Made by a program: the position numbers and the translations under genes. The notes under the pieces were generated by a model. The model was not told where the DNA came from. It searched no databases and saw nothing but the letters and a program-made list of their open reading frames with translations. A stretch of 57,732 bases of DNA from Pirellulaceae bacterium (lineage in GTDB: Bacteria; Planctomycetota; Planctomycetia; Pirellulales; Pirellulaceae): positions 1-57,732 of the forward strand of contig JAGFJK010000116.1 in assembly GCA_024102795.1 (NCBI GenBank), given 5' to 3'. Positions 8,560-23,500 of this stretch are shown one piece after another. Every line of letters begins with the position of its first letter. Position 1 is the first letter of the stretch.

Positions 8560-11500
8560 ATGGTATCACGCGCTGTGCGGCACACGGATTCGGTTGGCGG
8601 CAGAGTCTCATCACGGGCCACAATCCGCCGGCGAACCGCTCGCCGGCGCAACGAACGGCGTCGGCGTCCGCTGCTGGAAAGTCTAGAGCCCCGCCTGGTG
8701 CTGACGACCAGCGTCTCGCTGGACACAATGAACGACGTCCTGGAGGTGATCGGCGACTTTGCGTCAAACTCCATTACCATCTCGCAAACCGGCGGCAGCA
8801 TCCTGATTTCGGACCCCGACGGCGTCACCGCCGACACAGGTTCGGGTGTCGTCCAGGAAAGCCCCACCTCGGCCAGTCTGCCGATCGCCAGCTTGCAGTC
8901 CAGCGGTCAGGTGCATATCCATACGTTCGACGGCGACGACAGCGTGACGTTCAACAACCTGGATCTGCAGGCGGCGGCGATCGAGACCGCCGGGACGGAG
9001 ACGGTCAGCATCGCGGCCAGCGCCGCACTGACAGCCGCCGGCGGCGTCGACCTGCAAGCCGACTCCATCACCGTTGGGCAGAGTGCGACCATTTCCACCC
9101 GCGGCATCGCCGGCGGCGACCCCCTGACCGCGGCGTCGACGGCCGACTCCGGCGAGCTGAGTCTATACGCTCACACGATTACCATCCAGCCCGGTGCCCG
9201 GCTGCTGGCGCAGGTCGAAGAAGGCAGCACGTTCAGCCCCGGCACGGTCTCGGTGAAGGTCGAGAACGACACGGTCGGACTGCCGTTCATCCCGCAGGTC
9301 AGTCTGAGCCACATCACGATCACGGTGGGCAGTGCGAGCGGCGATCCGGTGACGATCCTGGGAGGAGAGATCGAATTCGAAGCCGTGCTGAACAACGATA
9401 TCACGTCGCCCAAACGGTTCCTGGGTTATACGGCACAAACGGCTGAAATCACGATCGAGAAGGCTACCATCGAGGGCGAATCGGTTACGCTGACGGCGGA
9501 GTCCGAGGACAAGAGCCTGCTGGAAGAACTGCCGAAGTGGGCCACGGCGAACATCATCGAGCCGTTCGGCGAGTTCCTGGTCGACAAGTTCCTGCCCAAG
9601 ACGCCGATCGGCGTGATGATCCGCGAGGCGACGGCCGAGATCTCGCTGACCGACGTCGAAATCCTCAGCGAAGGCAACGTGAAGATCGATTCGAGCACGA
9701 CGGTCGATGCCACGACCGAGGCGGTGGCGGCCAAGGACGAGATTATCGAAAAGATGCCCAGCCACTTCAGCGCCGGCTACAGCCAGGCCAAGGGCACCTC
9801 CACCACCACCCTGAGCGGCGACACGCTGATCGAGGCGGGCGGTTCGGTCACCATCGGCACCGACGCCCAGACCACCGCCGCCGTGACGGCCCGCACCACG
9901 TCGAACGCCGAGGTGGAAGCCGCCGCCAATCCCCGCGACCTGGTCGCGTCGCTGGCTATCACCAACTCGGCCTCCACATCGCACGTGACCGTCGACCAGG
10001 ACGTGACGATCATGGCAGACGGCAACATCAGCGTCACGGCCGGCGGTAAGGTCACGAACAAGGCGGCTTCGTCGGCCGCCACTTACACCGACGGCCTGGG
10101 GGGGCTCTCCGTTTCTCTGGCCTTCGACGACAGCGACGTGCGGGCCCAGGTCGACGGGCACCTGAACGGCAAGGGGATCAAGGTCGCTCGCGATCTGCAA
10201 ATCGCCAACGTCAACGGCATGACCGACAGCATCACGATTCCCGATCACGGTTTCGCCGACGGCGAGCGGGTGCAGTATTTCGCCCGCGATCCGGACAACC
10301 CCGACACGACGTATCAACCGATCGGCGGCCTGCTCAACGGTGAAACGCTGCGCGTGATCGTGATCGACTCAAACACGATTCAACTGGCCCGCACCGAGGC
10401 GCTGGATATCGACAACCAGGGGGCCAACGCCCTGGCAACCCAGACCTTCGCCCGCCGCGACTCGGTGATCTTCGACCCGCAAACGACCGTCAATACGGCG
10501 ACCGACACGATCACGCTGACGGGCCACGGCTTCACCGCCGGCCAGCGGTTGGATTACGGCGTGGGCAGCCCCGACGACGACGCCATCGGTGGACTGGCGG
10601 ACCAGAATCCCTATTACGCGATTCCCACCGGCCCCAACACGTTCCAGTTGGCGGCCTCGGCGGCGGACGCGACCGCGATGACACCCGTGCCGATCGACCT
10701 GACCAGCACCGGCGTCGGTACGGGCCACATCTTCGCCTACGACGAGACGCCCAAGACCTTCAATCCGGTCAGCGATCTGGATGCCGGCACGAATACCTTC
10801 ACGATCCCCGGCCACGGCTTCGCGACCGGCGATCCGCTGGTCTACGGCACCGATCCGAGCGTTTCCAGCACTCAGACCATGACCCGCACGGCCGTGTTCA
10901 ATACGGCTGATCAAGCGGAAACCTTTGATCCCACGGGCACGGTCGATCTGGACGAACCGGTTGTGAACCTTTCGACCAGCACCATCGCGCTGATCAACCA
11001 CGGTTTGAATACCGGCGAGGAGGTGACCTACCACGCCAACGGCGGCGAACCGATCGGCGGCCTGACCGACGCCACAAATTACTTCGTGATCAAGGTCGAT
11101 GACCGCTACATTCAGTTGGCCGCTACTGCGATGGACGCGACAAACGCCGTGGCGATCACCTTGGAAGCCGGCGCGTCGCTCGACGGCGGACCCCAGGAGC
11201 TGGTCACCACGGGCGGCATGCCGGTCTCCATCGCGTTCGACCCGACGGGCACCGTCCTGAATCCGGTCGTCAACACGATCGACGACACGATTCTGATTTC
11301 GCCAGTGCACAACCTGATCGCCGGTCAGCGCGTGACCTATTCGGCCGGCGGCGGCACGCCGATCGGCGGACTGACCGATGGCGGCGACTATTTCGCGATT
11401 CCCATCACCGAAAACACGCTGCGGCTGGCGGCCAGTCGAGCCGACGCCTTGGCGGGAGTGTTCGTCGATCTGTCCGGGGGAGCCACCGGCGCCAGCCACC

Positions 11501-14500
11501 AATTGACCACCAACGACGTCGACGTGCTGTCGGACCTGATCGTCACGCCCGGCCATGAGCTGGAAACGGGCCAGCAGGTGACGTACCGCGGCGGCGGCGG
11601 AGCGGCGATCGGCAATCTGACCGAGGATACCGTCTACTTCGCCATCCGGCTCGACGCGGATACCGTGCAACTGGCCGCCAGCCTGAGCAATGCGGCGGCG
11701 GGAACGGCCATCGATCTGGGGCCCGGCGCGGACGGCGCGATCCAGGGCTTGGAACGCGACCAGTTCGTCACCGTGTTCGATCCCAGCCGCATGTCGCCGG
11801 TGGTCGATACGGCGGCCGACACGATCGAGCTGCCGTCGCACGGCCTGAGCACAGGCGACCAGGTGAACTACCAGACCAGCGGCGGAACCGCCATCGGCGG
11901 ACTTGCCGACAACACGAACTACTTCGTGATCAGCGTGGATCCCGACCATATCCAACTGGCGGCGACGGCCGCGGACGCAATGGCCAACATGCCGCTGCCG
12001 CTCGGCGGCGGAGCGACCATTGGTTCCGGTCTGCACCTGCTGCGAGTGGTTCCAGTGGTCTCGATCCCCGAGTTTCCCGATCGACTCATCGACTTCAACC
12101 CGACCGTCGTCCCGCCGCTGAACCTCGCCGCCGATACGATTCTGCTGGACAATCACGGGCTGACGACCGGCCAGTCGATCACCTACCTGTCGGGCAGCGG
12201 CATGCCGATCGGAGGCCTGGTCAACGGCACCGAGTATTTCGTGATCGCGGTGGACGACGACACCGTCCAGTTGGCGGCCACCGCGATGGACGCGACGAAC
12301 AATCTGCCGATCAACCTGGATGTCGGCGCCACCGGCCAGCGTCACGGGCTGGTGCGCGAATCGACGGTCACCCAGGGCGACCTGCCGCTGCGCGGCCTGA
12401 GGAACACCGAAACCTATTTCGCCATCGTGCTGGACGCCAACACGTTCCGGCTGGCCGATTCAGAACAAGACGCGCTGGCGGCCGTGGCCATCGACCTGGA
12501 TCCCAGCATGGCCACGGGCACCACGCATGAACTGACGCCGCTGCGGGTCGAGAACGGCATCCAGGTCGGCGCCGAGCTGACGGCCGACAACCGGGCCACG
12601 TCGGGAGCCGGCCTGGGCGGCGCGCCCACCTGGTCGGACCTGCTGACCAAGGCCGAACTGCAGACGTCGCTGGCCAGCATCAAGGCGATCGGGTCGGGCA
12701 ATTTCAGCCAGGAGGTCGCCAAGGCCAGCCAGAAACAGCAACTGGCTGGCACGGGCAGCCGCACGAACAGCCTGTTCGCCGGCGCGGCCGGGATCAGCCT
12801 GAACATGTTCGAACACGACGTCGTGGCGCAAATCGGCAAGGAAGCCGTGCTGCAGACCGAAAGCGATGTCTCGATCGAGGCTTCCACCAGCCAGAAGGCG
12901 CAGGTCACCGCGCAGGGCAATACGTCTCCCGGCAGCGGCAAGAAGTTCGCCACGGGCGTCGCGGTCGCGATCGGCATCTACGACAACAACGTGCAGGCGA
13001 TCGTCGACGGCGACGGTACCAGCGGCGCCGCGATCGATGCCGGGTTCAACATCGACATCAGCTCGACGCTCACGTACCCGCTGCTCGTCCAGCCGCTGAC
13101 TCTGCTCCCCTTCTCGTCGTTCTACTCGGGAAACATCAACAACGCCAATTTCATCGGCGACCTCTCCACGCTGCTCAACGGTTCGCTGGGCCTGACGCGC
13201 ATCATGAACGTCTGGGCCGCCAGCAAGGTGTTCACCACCTCGGCGGCCAACCTGCCGAAGGTTTCGATCTCTGGCTCCGTGGGCTACACCCAGTTCACGA
13301 ACCGGTCCGAGGCGATCGTACGCTCGGGCGCGGAGATCAATCAGAACCTGCAGGAGGTGAAGCAGAACGTCAGCATCGACGCGGCGACCGGCATCGAACT
13401 GGTGAATGTCACGGGCATCATGCACCTGCGGCTGAACGAGGCCGGATTGAAGAAGGCCTACGAAGATCGGCAATCGGTGGCCAGTTTCTACGGCGCCGGC
13501 AATTTCTTTTCGTTCTTCGGCAACAAGTCGTCCACGTTCGGCATGGGCGGCTCGGTGATGGCCCTCGAACTGGATCACACGACCACTGCCTTGATCGAAG
13601 GCGGCGCGGCGGTGCATACAGGCGCCCAGGGCGGCCTGTCCGTGGAAGCGGCCGAGGACGTGTACTCGCTGGAGTTCGCCCAGTCGGGCGGCGATTCGGG
13701 CAGCGTGGGGATCAGCGCCAGCATCGCGCTCGTCACGCAAACCAGTCAAACCATCGCGCAGATCGACAGCGGCGCGGTGGTGACCGGCGGCCCGCTGAGC
13801 TTGTCGGCCGAAAGCCAGTTGACGCATACCAACCTGGCCGGCGCGGCGCAACTGGCCAACCGGCTGGGTATCGGCGTCGGCGTGGCGCTGCTGGATGTCG
13901 ACCGCGAGACGGCCGCCATCATCGGCCGGCGGCGGACCGAAGGCGACGACTCGCCGGGCAACGACGGCACTTCGATCGACGTGGACAGCATCACGCTGGA
14001 AGCCAAGAACACGGGCAACCTGTGGAGCTTCGCGCTGGTCGGCGCACTGGCTTCGAACATCCCGGTCGGCAAACCGGCGGCGCAGCAAGGCAACGCCCAG
14101 CCGGTTCAGGCCACCAGCGGCGTGGCCCTGGCCGGCGACGCGGCCATCAATACGATCAGCGACACCACGCAGGCATACATTAACGATCAAGGCACGATCG
14201 GCAGCGGCGCGGTGGAGATGAATGCCAATAACGCTTCGACCGTGCGCGCGATCACCGGCGCGGCCACCTTCGCCGCCAAGCCCGACGGCACGATCGGCGG
14301 AGCGGTGGCCGGTTCGTTCAGCTACAACGACCTGACGCTGACCACGGAAGCATTCATCGCGGCCGCCCAGATCACGGCCACGGGCGACGTGACGCTCGAC
14401 GCCACCAACGACACCGACTCGCTGGCCGTCTCCGCGGGTCTGGCAGGCGCGCTGGCCAAGAGCGCCGTGACGATCGCCGGTTCGTTCTCCTGGAACGAAG

Positions 14501-17500
14501 TCACCAGCTCGGTCGAGGCCTATCTGGACCAGGTAACACTCAGCACCACGGCCGAACTGGGTCTGACGGCCGACGACAAGTCGCGCGTCTCGGGCGACGG
14601 CGGCGGCGTGGCGATCGCCATCTCGCGGTCCCAGATGGGATTTGGCGGAGCGGTGGCATTTGGCGTGTCGGCCGCCATCAACAACATCCACTCCACGGTC
14701 AACGCGTACCTGCAGAACTCCACCGTCACGCCGGTGGGTTCGACCGAGCTGACCGCGACCGGCGAACCGTCGATTCAAGCCGTGACCTGGGCCGGTTCGC
14801 TGGCCGGCGGTGCCAGCGGGGGCACGGGCCTGGCAATCAGCGGCGCCGGCGCGGGATCGGGCAACACGATTCAGGTGGACGTGGCGGCCAGCATCGGCGG
14901 CAGCCAGGTGCTGAACGCCGGCGACGTGATGCTCGTCGCCACCGACGCGGCCGACATCGACTCCAACGCGGGCGGCGTGGCCTTGGACATTGTGCTCAGC
15001 GGCCAAGGTTCGAACTATGGCGTCGACATCGGCGCCGCGGCCGCGGTGAACGACCTGAGCGGCGGCACGCAAGCGACCATTACCAGTTCCACGCTGCACG
15101 CCGGTGACTTGGCGCTCGAGGCGACATCCACGTCGACGATCGACGCGCTTTCCATCGGCATCGGCGCCGTGCTGGCCGGCGGCGACTTCAACCAGGTGAC
15201 CTTCGCCGCGGCCGGGGCCGGTTCGGGCAACACCATCGCCCGCACGATCCAGACCAGCGTCACCGGCGGCAACCTCACGCTGGACAAGCTGGACGTGACG
15301 GCCACCGACGACTCGGCGATCACCGCCGACGCGGGCGCCGGAGCGGCGGCCGCGTCGTTCAGCGCGGGATCGAATGGCTTTTCGATCGGCTTCGGCGCGG
15401 CGGTCGCCACCAACGGAATCGCCAACATGGTCCACGCGATCCTGGACAGCACCACGGCCGACGTCGGCGGCCATGTGACGCTCGGCGCCGTCGAAACCTC
15501 GCACATCGAAACCACAACCGCTGTCGGCGAGTTGACTGTGTCGCTGGGCGGAGGCCAGTCGGCCCTGGCCTTTGGCGGCGCGGGAGCCGGTTCGGGCAAC
15601 TCGATCGCCAACTCGGTCCTGGCGGCCATTCAAAACAACAGCCATGTCACGACGACCGCCGGCGGTCAGGTGTCGCTGGCCACGACGGACACGTCGACGA
15701 TCGACGCCAACGCGGGAGCCGGCGCGCTGAGCGCCGCGGTCGGGGCCAACTCCGGACTGGCCTTCGCCTTTGGCGCCGCGGCGGCGACCAACGAGATTGA
15801 AAACACGATTCAAACCACGATCAATGGCTCGCAAGTCACGTCCGCCGGTCCAGTCAGCGTGACGGCTTCGGCCGGCGAAACGATCGACGTGCTTACGATC
15901 GGCGTCGGCGGAGCGCTCGGCGGCGGCGTCGAGACGGCGGGCGTGGCGTTTGCCGGCGCCGGAGCCGGTTCGGGCAACACGCTGGAAACGACCGTCGAGG
16001 CGTCGATTGTCTCTTCCTCCCACGTGTCCGGCACGTCGCTGAACGTGGCCGCCAGCGACACGTCGATGATCACGGCCGACGCCGGGGCCGGCGCGCTGGC
16101 CGCGGCGGGCGGCGGCGAAGGCGGCGTCTCGGTCGGTGTCGGAGCGTCGGTCGCCGTTAACGGGATCAAGAACACGACGCGAGCCAGCGTCGAAAGCACC
16201 ACGGCAATGATCGGCGGCAGCGTACAGATCCAGGCGACCGACGCCAGTTCAATCGAATCCACCACGGCGGTCGGAGCGTTATCGGGCGCTGGCGGCGGAA
16301 CCGGCGGAGTCGCCGGCGCGGGCGCGGGGGCTTCGTCCCAGAACGATATCGCCAACACCACGCTGGCCCGGATCCTTGGCGGCAGCGTGACCACGACCGC
16401 TGGTGGAAACGTCTCGGTGCAGGCGACGGAAACCACGTCGATCGACGCCAACGCGGGCGCCGGCGTGCTGGCCATATCCGGCGGCTCGGTCGGCGGCTTT
16501 GGCGTGACCGTGGGAGCGGCGCTGGTCACCAACACGGTCGGCAACACGATCCAGGCATTGGTCGACGGAGCCAACGTCACGGCGGCCGGCAACGTGTCCG
16601 TGGGCACGACCAGTTCCTCCACGATCGATACGCTGGCCCTGGGCATCTCGGCCGCACTGACCGGCGGCGGTGGCGGCGGCATCTCGCTGGCCGGCGCCGG
16701 AGCGGGTTCGACCAACGTCATCGATAACGACGTGACCGCCGCGATCCGCAATTCCGCCATGGTTGATGCCGATGGCTCAGTCCACGTCACTTCCAGCGAC
16801 ACGGGCTCGATCACGGCCGACGCGGGCGGCGTGGCCGCGACCATCTCAGGCGGCGGCACGGCGACGGCCTCCTTGTCGATCGGCGCGTCGACCGCCGGCA
16901 ACTCGATCGGCGGCGGGCAACATGCCCTGTCCGCGCTGATCGACCACTCGACCGTCATGGCCGGCAGCGGACTGAACGTGCAGGCCAGTTCGACCGCCAC
17001 GATCGACGCCCTGGCCTTTGGCGGAGCGGCCGCGGTGTCGGTCAGCGGCGGCGGTGCGTTCGCCGGGACGGGAGCGGGCGCCAGCGCCACGAACCTGGTG
17101 ATGAGCGACGTCGTGGCGGCCATCCAGAACACGGCGCAAGCCTCCGCCGCGGGCGACGCGATCGTCTCGGCCACGGACACCAGCAGCATCACCAACAACG
17201 CCGTGGCCGGCAGTTTGGCGATCAGCGGTTCGGCCGGATTCTCCGGTTCGCTCGGCATCTCGGCCGCCCTGGCTACCAACACGATCCAAAACACGGTCCA
17301 GGCACATGTCGATAACGCCACGCTCACCACGACCAGCGGCGGCGACGTGACCATCAGCGCCACATCGACGCCGTCGATCGACGCCCTGGCCGTGGCGGCC
17401 AGCGTCAGCGTATCGGTGTCGCTGGCCGCCGCCGCCGTCAGCGGCGTGGGAGCCAGCAGCGACAACACGGTGGCCAACACGGTTGAAGCCGCGGTGACCA

Positions 17501-20500
17501 GCGGTGGCCAGGTCACCGCCGACGGCAGCCTGGCGATCAGCGCGTCGGACCATGCCAGCCTGGACGCCGACGTGGGATCGGGAGCCCTCTCGTTCGCCAT
17601 CGTCGGCGCTTCGATCGGCGTGTCGAACACCACCACGACGCTCGACAACCAGGTCTCGGCCCACGTCAGCAACGCCTCGGCCACGGCCGACGGCGGCGAC
17701 TTGAGCGTCACGGCCGAAACATCGGCCACCAGCACCTCGACGGCCGTCGCCACCTCGATCTCGCTCAGCATCGGCGGCGCCGGGTTCGGCGGCGACTCCT
17801 CCACCACCGACACCAGCGTGGTCGAGGCGTATGCCAACAGCGCGCAGTTGATGGCGCCGGCCGGCCAGGTGATTCTTTCGGCCTCGTCCGAGCTGGATTC
17901 CGACGCCGACTCGTACGGCATCGGCGTTGGTGTGGCGGTGGTCGGCGTGCTGTTGTCCGAAACGTCGCTGCAGCGGACCACGCGGGCCTATGTCGGCGAG
18001 GCGAGCCACGTCGGCGGTCTGGGCCTGGTGGTCGAGGCCAGCGGCAGCAACGATGCCTCCAGCTCCACGCTCAACGGCGACATCAGCGCGCTGGGCGGCG
18101 AGGGCGCTCAGCAGACGGCCGAGGACCTGAGCGTCGTGGACGCCTACATCGGACCGGCCGATGGCAGCATGCCCGGCGCCTCTCCGGCGGTCGTTCAGGT
18201 CGGGTCCGCCGGCGTGCAGCTTAACGCCTCGCTCGTGACCACGGTCGATGCCACCACGGACCTGACGTCGATCGGCATCCTGGCCAATGGTGTGGGCGGC
18301 GTGGTCACGGCCACGGTGACCCCCACGGTTCGCGCCTACATAGGTCAGAACTCGCAGGTCGAGGCCAGCTCGATGGGCGACGTGGTGATCGAAGCCGGCG
18401 TCACCGCCGACGTCACTGGTACGGGCTTTGGTGTGGCCGTCAGTGGCGGATTGTCCGGCGGCGGACTGGGGATCACGACCACGCTGAACCCGACGATCGG
18501 CGCCTGGATCGGCCAGAACGCCAGCGTTTCAGCTCAAGACGTCCTGCTGCAATCCGCGCTGAACATCGATCCATCAACCGGCCTGCCGAATGTCGGCAAG
18601 GATGCCACGTCGTCCGGCACGGCGGGCACCGGCGCGTTGATTGCCTCGGCCGCCGGCGTGAATGCCACGGCGCTGGTCAGCCCGACGATCAACACGCGGG
18701 TGTACGAACAGGCCAGCGTGGACGCCACGGGCCACGTGCAACTGGCGAGCAGCTTCTACGAGTCGGCTTCGGCCGAGGCGGATTCGACGGCCGTGGGAGG
18801 CGGCGCGGGCGTGGGAACCACGATCGTCTCGGCCCAGTCGATCGGCACGACCAGCACGCGGATCGACGGAACCGTGCAGGCCATGGGCAGTGTTTCCGTC
18901 TTGACCTATGGAACCGCCGAGGCGATGGCGACGGGCGAAGCGAACGGGTTCTCGTTGCTGTTCAGCGGCATCTTTGCCGGCGATGGCACGAACGCCGGCG
19001 CCACGGTGGGACAGACCGGTCAAACGCTGGCCGAGTCGGCCGTCGGCGGCCAGGTGACCGCCGGTGGCGACGTGACGATCCAGTCGCTGGTCGACACCCA
19101 GGCGCAGGCCGAAACGAGCGGCTATGCCGTTTCGGCGGGCGTTTCGGTGGGGAAAATGCCGGCGACCGCCACGGTGCAGCCGAGCATCGAGAGCCAGGTG
19201 GAGTCTGGCGGTTCGGTCACTTCCAGCGGCGGGACGATCCTGGTGCGAGCCGGTCACAACTACGATCCCACCATGAACGCGTTTCTGGACAGCAACAAGG
19301 CCCAGGTCAGTTCGTCCATCTCCGTCGATTCACTGGCGGTTTCCGTGGCCAGCACAACGGTGACCGCGACCGCCAGCGCGGCAGTCGATGCCTCCCTCGC
19401 CTCCGGCGGCAGTCTTTCCGCACCCGCCGGCGACGTGTCTATCTTGGCGCTCTCCAGCAACCAGGCCGATGGCACGATGGACAACAACGGCGGGGCGGCG
19501 ATCAGCTACTCGTCCGGCCAGATCCAGACCTCGGCCAGCGGGACCACCATCGCCAGCGTCCTGGGCAGCATCCTGGGCGCCATGCCCGACACGCCCGGCG
19601 CGGTGAACGTCAATCTGACCGCCCAGGCGTCCGACGTGGCCAGCGGCGACCTGAACCAGTCCAGCGGCGGCGTCGTGAACGTGGACAATTCGTCCGTGCA
19701 CTCCAACTCGCTGCCCACCGTCACCGCCACGGTCGACGCCGCGATCCGGGCCAGCAGCAATGTGACGGTCCTGGCCGAATCGTTCACCGACGCCGACGGC
19801 ACGATCCGCGGCAGCAGTGGCGGCGCGGTCGACGTCACGGACTACGGGGCCACGGTCACGGTCAACCCGCAAGTCGCCGCCAGCATCGCGACAGGCGCCA
19901 GCATCCACAGCGACCAGACGATCAGCGTCACCGCCACGCACGGCCAGCCCACCGATTTGTCGGACGGCAAGTTTGACGCCGCGACCGATGTCAACGGCAC
20001 CAACAACACGATTGTCTTCAGCAAGGCCCACGGCCTGCAAACTGGAGCCACGGTGACCTACGACACGCTGGGCAACCCGGCGATTCCCGGTATACATGAC
20101 GGCCGCGCCTATGGCGTTGTCGTGATCGATGACAACACCCTGCAACTCGGCGATTCCTTCCAGGCCGGCATGACCGCGGTCAATACGACCAACGATACGA
20201 TTACCTTTCCCGGCCCGCATAACCTGGAAACCGGCGACCTGGTGGTCTACAGCGCCGGAATGGGAACGCCCGTTGGTGGACTGACCGACGGCACCACGTA
20301 TCGCGTCGAGGTCGTCAACGCCACGACGATCCGGCTGACCGATCCGGGAAACCTGCCCGAACCGCCCATCAGCTTCGCGGGCACGGACATCATGATGGAC
20401 ACGATCACCAGCATGGGCCACGGCTTCTTGACCGGCCAGCCCGTCACCTATGTCGCCGCCGCGCCGGCCACGTTCAGCAACCAGCAGGTCGACGTCGAAC

Positions 20501-23500
20501 CGATCTATGACGGCATGCAGATCACGGGCTTCACGCACGACGATATGTTCGAAAACATCTTCCTCGGCGAACCGGTGATGCTGGAGCAGGGCTTCCTGGT
20601 CGGAGACACGGTGATCTATACCAGCAGCGATCCGTCGAAGCCGATCGGCGGATTGACCAGCGGCAACCGTTATGTGCTGCTGATCGATCCGATGAAGTCC
20701 GGCGAGTTGCAACTGGCCGAGACCGCCACACCGACGATGGCGATCGCGCTGACGCAGGGCAGCATGAGCGACTCGACCGTGCAGCACACGCTGTTGAAAG
20801 TCGAGGATCAGCCGATCTCGCCGCTCGTTTCGCAACAGACGTACTACGTGGCCAACGCCATGCCGAATACGTTCCAGTTGGCTCCGACGCTGGCCGACGC
20901 CCTGGGCAACACGAACCTGATCATGCTGGCTCCGACCGACCCGGCCGATCCGATGCACGTGCTGACGGGAACCCGCAATCTGTTGGGAACCACGGGAATC
21001 GACCTCACATCCACCGGCAACGGCACCCAGTTCCTGGTGTTGGACATTGCGCCTTCGTCCGGTGAGCAGCAACTGGACGGCATCGGCGGCGCTCAGTCGG
21101 TCAGTTCCGCTTCGTCCAACGACGGGATCGCCACGGCGTCGGTCAGCAGCGGCGGCGGCGGAGTGATCGACGTCGACACGGCCAACACGACGGCCAACTC
21201 GACGCCCCACACGTCGGTCACCATCGGCGGCGGAGCCCTGCTGGCCGGTTTGAACGTCGCCATCGCCGTCAGTTCGGCCGGCAACGTGGGCGGATCTTCG
21301 GCCAACACCGGCGGCGGCTTTGTGTCGGTCAAGGGCTCCGAGTCCCAGGTGTCGGTCAACAACAGCGCGCTGCTGACGATCAGCGACACCGCCAGTCTCC
21401 AGGCACTGAACAAACTCGGCCTGGCCACGACCGCCAGCCAGTTTGCCACCGTCGACTCCTCGACCGACGAAGGCGCCTTCGCCGCCGTTCCGTCCGCCGA
21501 GTCGACCGCCAAGGTGGACTACTCGTCACAGATCAACATCGGCGACGCCATGCTGACGGCCGGCGGCACCTTGAGTGCCACTTCGCACAGCGACGTCAAC
21601 GCGCAAGCCAACGCCTCGGCCAACGGTTCCGGCGCCGGCAGCGGGGCCAGCGCCAACAACAGCGGCAGCCTGGGCGTGTTTATCGGCAAGCATGGTGGCG
21701 CGTTCACTCGCACCAACGTCGGTTCGAACGCCATTCTCGACGCCACCGCGATCGACTTGACGGCGGGCGTCACCAGCATGTACGGCCGCTCCACCGCCAC
21801 GGCCAAAGGCAGCGGCGTGGGCGGCAACTCGCAGGCGAAAGCCAACCTCGAAATCAGCGACGACGCGTCGGTGATCCTCAACAGCGGCTCGATGCTCGCC
21901 GCACCCGACGTGACGCTGCTGGCCACGCACGACAACATCGACCTGCTCAGCCACTCCAACTCGCGCTGCGACTGCGGCGCGGGCGCCGACGATTCGACGG
22001 CCAATACCGACTACCAGAGCACGTCGCAGATCACCGCAGGCAGCGGCGCGATCATCACCACGGCCGACCTGGACGTGCAGTCGAACCAGCATATCACGCA
22101 ATATCGCCGGGACGAACAGCACGGTGGCGGCTTCCTGGTCTTCGGCAGCCACGACCGCGACGGCCACTACAATGCCAACCGGAACATCAGTTGGAATGCG
22201 ACCGTCCGCCTGCCCACCAACCCCGATCCCACGCTGGTCGTGGACTCCACCGGCCTCGTGGTCACGCTGGACGACGTCACGCTGAACGGCGATACGATCC
22301 ACCAGGGCGATGTGGTTCCGTCGGGTACAACCATCATCGTCGACGACATCATCAACGACATGGGCGGCATGGCGTCGTTCGCGGCCAACCGGCTGGCGGA
22401 AATGGACGACGTGATTCCGCCGGTCGGCACGATCACGGGCAGCCAGGGCGAGTTCGACTTCAATCGGACGCTGGACACGATCCTGCTGTCGAACGCTTCG
22501 GACCGCGACATGACGATCAACGACATCCGCGTGTACTTCGCGCCCTCGCCCACCGACAAGGAAGTTTCGATCGACGTCCAGAACGACGCGGGCTTTTCGT
22601 TCGACGTGGTCAATGACCTGTCGCCGACCCAGATCGAGATCGAGAATACGCACCCCACCGCCGGCCCGCTGCTGTCGCTCGATGGCTTGATCGACAACCC
22701 GATCGGCACGACCACGGTAAGCAACGCCAGCGGCGACATCGTGACCGGCCCGCCCGGTTCACCCGCCGGCGTTGTGCGGACCAACGTCGCGATCTTCGAG
22801 GCCCCGCTGGGCAACCTGGGACAGATTGGCGGCGCGCCGCTGGTGGTCGAACTGGTGCAAAGCGCCGGACGACCGACCAGCCTGGTCGCCGACGCGGGGC
22901 AGGATGTGGCCCTGAACGTTCAGGGCCTCCTGCGCGAAACGGGCGTCAGCAGTTTCGAGCCGAATCTGGATCGGATCACGGCCGGCGGCGACGTCCAGCT
23001 TGTGCTGGCCCAGGGGCTGCTGCAAACCATGATCTCGGCCGCCGCCGAGGGCGTGCGGGTGTTCGAGAGCAGCAACGTCGGCCTGCAGCCCAAGAGTGGC
23101 TGCACCGACTCGAACAACAACAGTTGCTTCAACCATAACAGCGGTTTCTATCCCGCCATCGCCTCGCCGCAATTCGCCGACAACCCGTCGCCGCCGCGCA
23201 CCAGCACGGTCGAAACACACTGGCCGCCCAGCTCCGGCGATCCCCCGCCCCCCGCCTCCGACCTGGGCATCTTTGGCGGCGGCAACACGCCGATCGAGAC
23301 CACGTACACCTTCACCGGAACGTTTACCTGGAACGCCGCCAGCGACACGCGGCGAGTGCAGGCGGCCGGCGACATCCTGATCGACGGCTGCCAACTGGGC
23401 GGTTGCACCTTGGGCGACGTACTGGTGCACGTGCTGGGCAACGTGAACCTGGTCAGCGACCTGAACCTGCCGATGACCACCGGCGGCGTGCTGTCGATGC

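Noticed and set aside
12460-16023. Open frame of 1,187 codons on the minus strand, antisense to the giant gene
   Set aside because: It lies antisense to well-supported repeats, its composition is Arg/Gly/Asp-rich with no domain, and other long antisense frames (10369-12345, 24160-27651) show the same pattern. It is a by-product of GC-rich codon use.
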